A stretch of DNA of 64,000 nucleotides, from positions 615,149,744-615,213,743 of the forward strand of contig NC_133328.1 in the NCBI RefSeq assembly GCF_042186555.1. The letters are read 5' to 3'. Within the stretch, counting starts at the first letter, position 1. Each line of letters starts with the position of its first letter. Positions 62,288-64,000 of the stretch are shown piece after piece. Below the pieces are notes generated by a model. The model was not told the origin of the DNA. It did not search any database and saw only the letters and a program-made list of their open reading frames with translations. The DNA comes from Aquarana catesbeiana (Eukaryota > Chordata > Amphibia > Anura > Ranidae). The position numbers and the translations under genes are program-made.

Positions 62288-62517
62288 TATGGCATCTTTC
62301 ATTTTTGCTGGTGGCAATGGACAAAAAGACAGTTGACTTCAAACTAGAACAAGTTATACTTGCTTGTAGCCAAGTGATGGAAAATGTCACCCACCTGAAA
62401 TTAGTCAGACATATTTAAAGCATCCTCATAAGAATCCATTTCAGCAAAGATACAGGAAATGTTGCCAGAGACTCAGCAAGGGGTTCCTGTTGAGGGTGAG
62501 TTAGTAAAAAAGGCTAA
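62288..62517. other. no gene recognised
   Basis: Short low-copy-looking interval between MITEs. Confidence 0.4.
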
Positions 62518-62933
62518 TGCCGCATACACACGAGCGGAATTTCCAACAGAAAGAGTCCGATGGGAGCTTTTCATCGTATATTCCGACCGTGTGTATGCCC
62601 CATCTGACTTTTTCTGTCGAAAAAATCAGACGGACTTAGATACAGAACATGTTCTAGATTTTTCTGATGGAACAAATTACTATCGGAAAAAACGCTTGTC
62701 TGTATGCTGTTCCAACACACCAAAAACGACGCATGCTCTGAAGCAAGTACGAGACTGAACCTATTGGCTACTGGCTATTGAACTTCCGTTTTCTAGTCGT
62801 GTTGTACGTCACCGCGTTCTGGACGGTCGGAATTTGGTGTGACCGTGTGTATGCAAGACCACTTGAGCCGAACTCCGTTGGAAAATCCTTCAGAGTTTAT
62901 TCCGACGGCAAAACCAGTCGTGTGTACAGGGCA
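62518..62933. mobile_element. CACACGAGCGG-type MITE
   Basis: TGCCGCATACACACGAGCGG / CAGTCGTGTGTACAGGGCA. Inner TTTTTCTGTCGAAAAAA and GTGACCGTGTGTATGCAAGA. Same superfamily as the other CACAC-ended MITEs but diverged. Confidence 0.75.
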
Positions 62934-62966
62934 TAAGAAGTAGGGTTGCACCAATACCCTTTTTTT

Positions 62967-63345
62967 CATAGCTCCCAACTGTCCCTGATTTCAAGGGACG
63001 GTCCCTGATTTGGAGCAATGTCCCTCTGTCCCTCTTTCTTGCTCATTTGTCCCTCATTTTGGTCTGATCTATATAGTTGTATATAAAATGCACTATTTAT
63101 CTTTCAAAAAGTGTTTCCAAGTGCTAAACCTTTCATCCAAATCCTAAATTGCTGCATGTGTAAAATGTAAAAAAACAATATGAAGGATTAGTAGTGGTAA
63201 AAAAAAGCCCCCTGTGGATTTAACTAATCTTTTTTTTTTTTTAGTTAATTCTCCTTTAAGTGGCGTGGCAGGGGGTATCTCCTATGCCTACATACTTGTG
63301 CTAGTAGGTGTTCCTCATTTCCATTTCAAAATGTTGGGAGGTATG
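62967..63345 (+). mobile_element. CATAGCTCCCAACTGTCCC element, both ends present
   Basis: Left CATAGCTCCCAACTGTCCC, right AATGTTGGGAGGTATG, flanked by T runs (7-8 T) that may be the target duplication. Interior GTTTCCAAGTGCTAAACC as in 27546 and 36121. Confidence 0.7.
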
Positions 63346-63369
63346 TTTTTTTTAGTATGAGTACTGTTA

Positions 63370-63827
63370 TGGGGCGTACACACGGTCGGACTTTTCGACC
63401 GGACTGGTCTGACGGATGCCGACGGACCAAATCCCGTGAACAATCCGATCATGTGTGGGCTTCACTGGACCTTCAGCGGACTTTTCCAGTCGCAAATCTG
63501 ACGGACTTTAGATTTGGAACATGCTTCAAATCTTTACGTTATAACTCCGCCGGACCCAGAAATCCGCTCTTCTGTATGCTAGTCCGACGGACAAAAACCA
63601 ACGCTAGGGCAACTATTGGCTATTGGCTATCAATGTCTTTATTTTACGTCATCACGTTCGAATCCGTCGGACTTTGGTGTGATCGTGTGTAGGCAAGTCC
63701 GGTCATTAGAAAGTCCGTTGAAAGTCCTTTGAAAGTCCGCCAAAAGTCAGTCGAAAGTCTGTCGAAAGTCTGTCGGACAGAATGTCGGACTTTTGTAGCT
63801 GAAAACTCCGACCGTGTGTACACGGCA
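63370..63827. mobile_element. CACACGGTCGGAC-type MITE
   Basis: TGGGGCGTACACACGGTCGG / CCGACCGTGTGTACACGGCA with TA at 63368-63369 and 63828-63829. A run of AAAGTC(C/T)G(T/C)C repeats lies at 63710-63790. Confidence 0.85.
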
Positions 63828-63829
63828 TA

Positions 63830-64000
63830 ACTCGTCCATACTGAGTACTGATACTTTGCAGTGTGATTTGAGCTCATATAAAATAAATGGGCTCATATTG
63901 CCCTGTAAAGAATCACATGCAATTTTAACAGGAATGGGGTGCAATTCCTGTCTGAATCACATGCGCTTTCCCCACCACTCCTGTGGAAACCCAGGCTTGT
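63830..64000. other. no gene recognised
   Basis: Final bases of the window; no recognisable feature. Confidence 0.4.

Overview
This is a vertebrate, almost certainly amphibian (ranid-frog-like) genomic window made up mostly of transposable elements. The call rests on the repeat content: V-type tRNA SINEs, CR1-like LINE tails, Tc1/mariner relics, hAT elements with 8-bp target duplications, and many palindromic or TTAA-flanked non-autonomous families of kinds I associate with Rana-type genomes. Species cannot be fixed from sequence alone. There are no bacterial operons, ribosome binding sites, CRISPR arrays, true tRNA or rRNA genes, and no host gene I can name. One possible first exon (about 8.2-8.6 kb, minus strand) is the only host-gene candidate.

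Layout. 0-8 kb: a 29/58-bp minisatellite, a TA-flanked element, an L2-like LINE tail, a foldback element, TTAA elements and a 127-bp tandem array. 8-13 kb: the candidate exon, a 1.6-kb element carrying its own minisatellite, a pogo/Tigger-like palindrome, and a degenerate array of about 235-bp units. 14-22 kb: TTAA elements, Tc1 ends, a reversed SINE, and a 1.1-kb TTAA element with a 24-bp minisatellite. 22-29 kb: a possible LTR-retroelement relic, hAT relics and low-copy sequence. 29.6-36.0 kb: the main coding locus, a 6,460-bp hAT transposon with a perfect 8-bp target duplication, a TATA-bearing leader array, a BED-finger transposase interrupted by one in-frame TGA, and a 142-bp array after the gene. 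38-47 kb: a deep nest in which one Tc1 element sits inside another and carries a 1.6-kb MITE, beside a reversed CR1-like LINE that carries a TTAA element and a hAT element. 47-53 kb: hAT MITEs, nested hAT/TTAA elements and low-copy DNA. 53-56 kb: a Tc1 element split by a CR1-like fragment that is itself split by a TTAA element, then a truncated SINE. 57-64 kb: several copies of a palindromic MITE whose ends read CACACGGTCGG, some nested in a Tigger-like element or in each other.

The elements do not form a pathway. What ties the window together is insertion history. Many junctions keep exact target duplications (TA, TTAA or 8 bp), and uninterrupted sister copies nearby show the empty sites, so relative insertion order can be read directly. 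The autonomous machinery visible (hAT transposase, Tc1 transposases, CR1 reverse transcriptase) is broken in every case, and the hAT gene is broken by only one visible stop codon.
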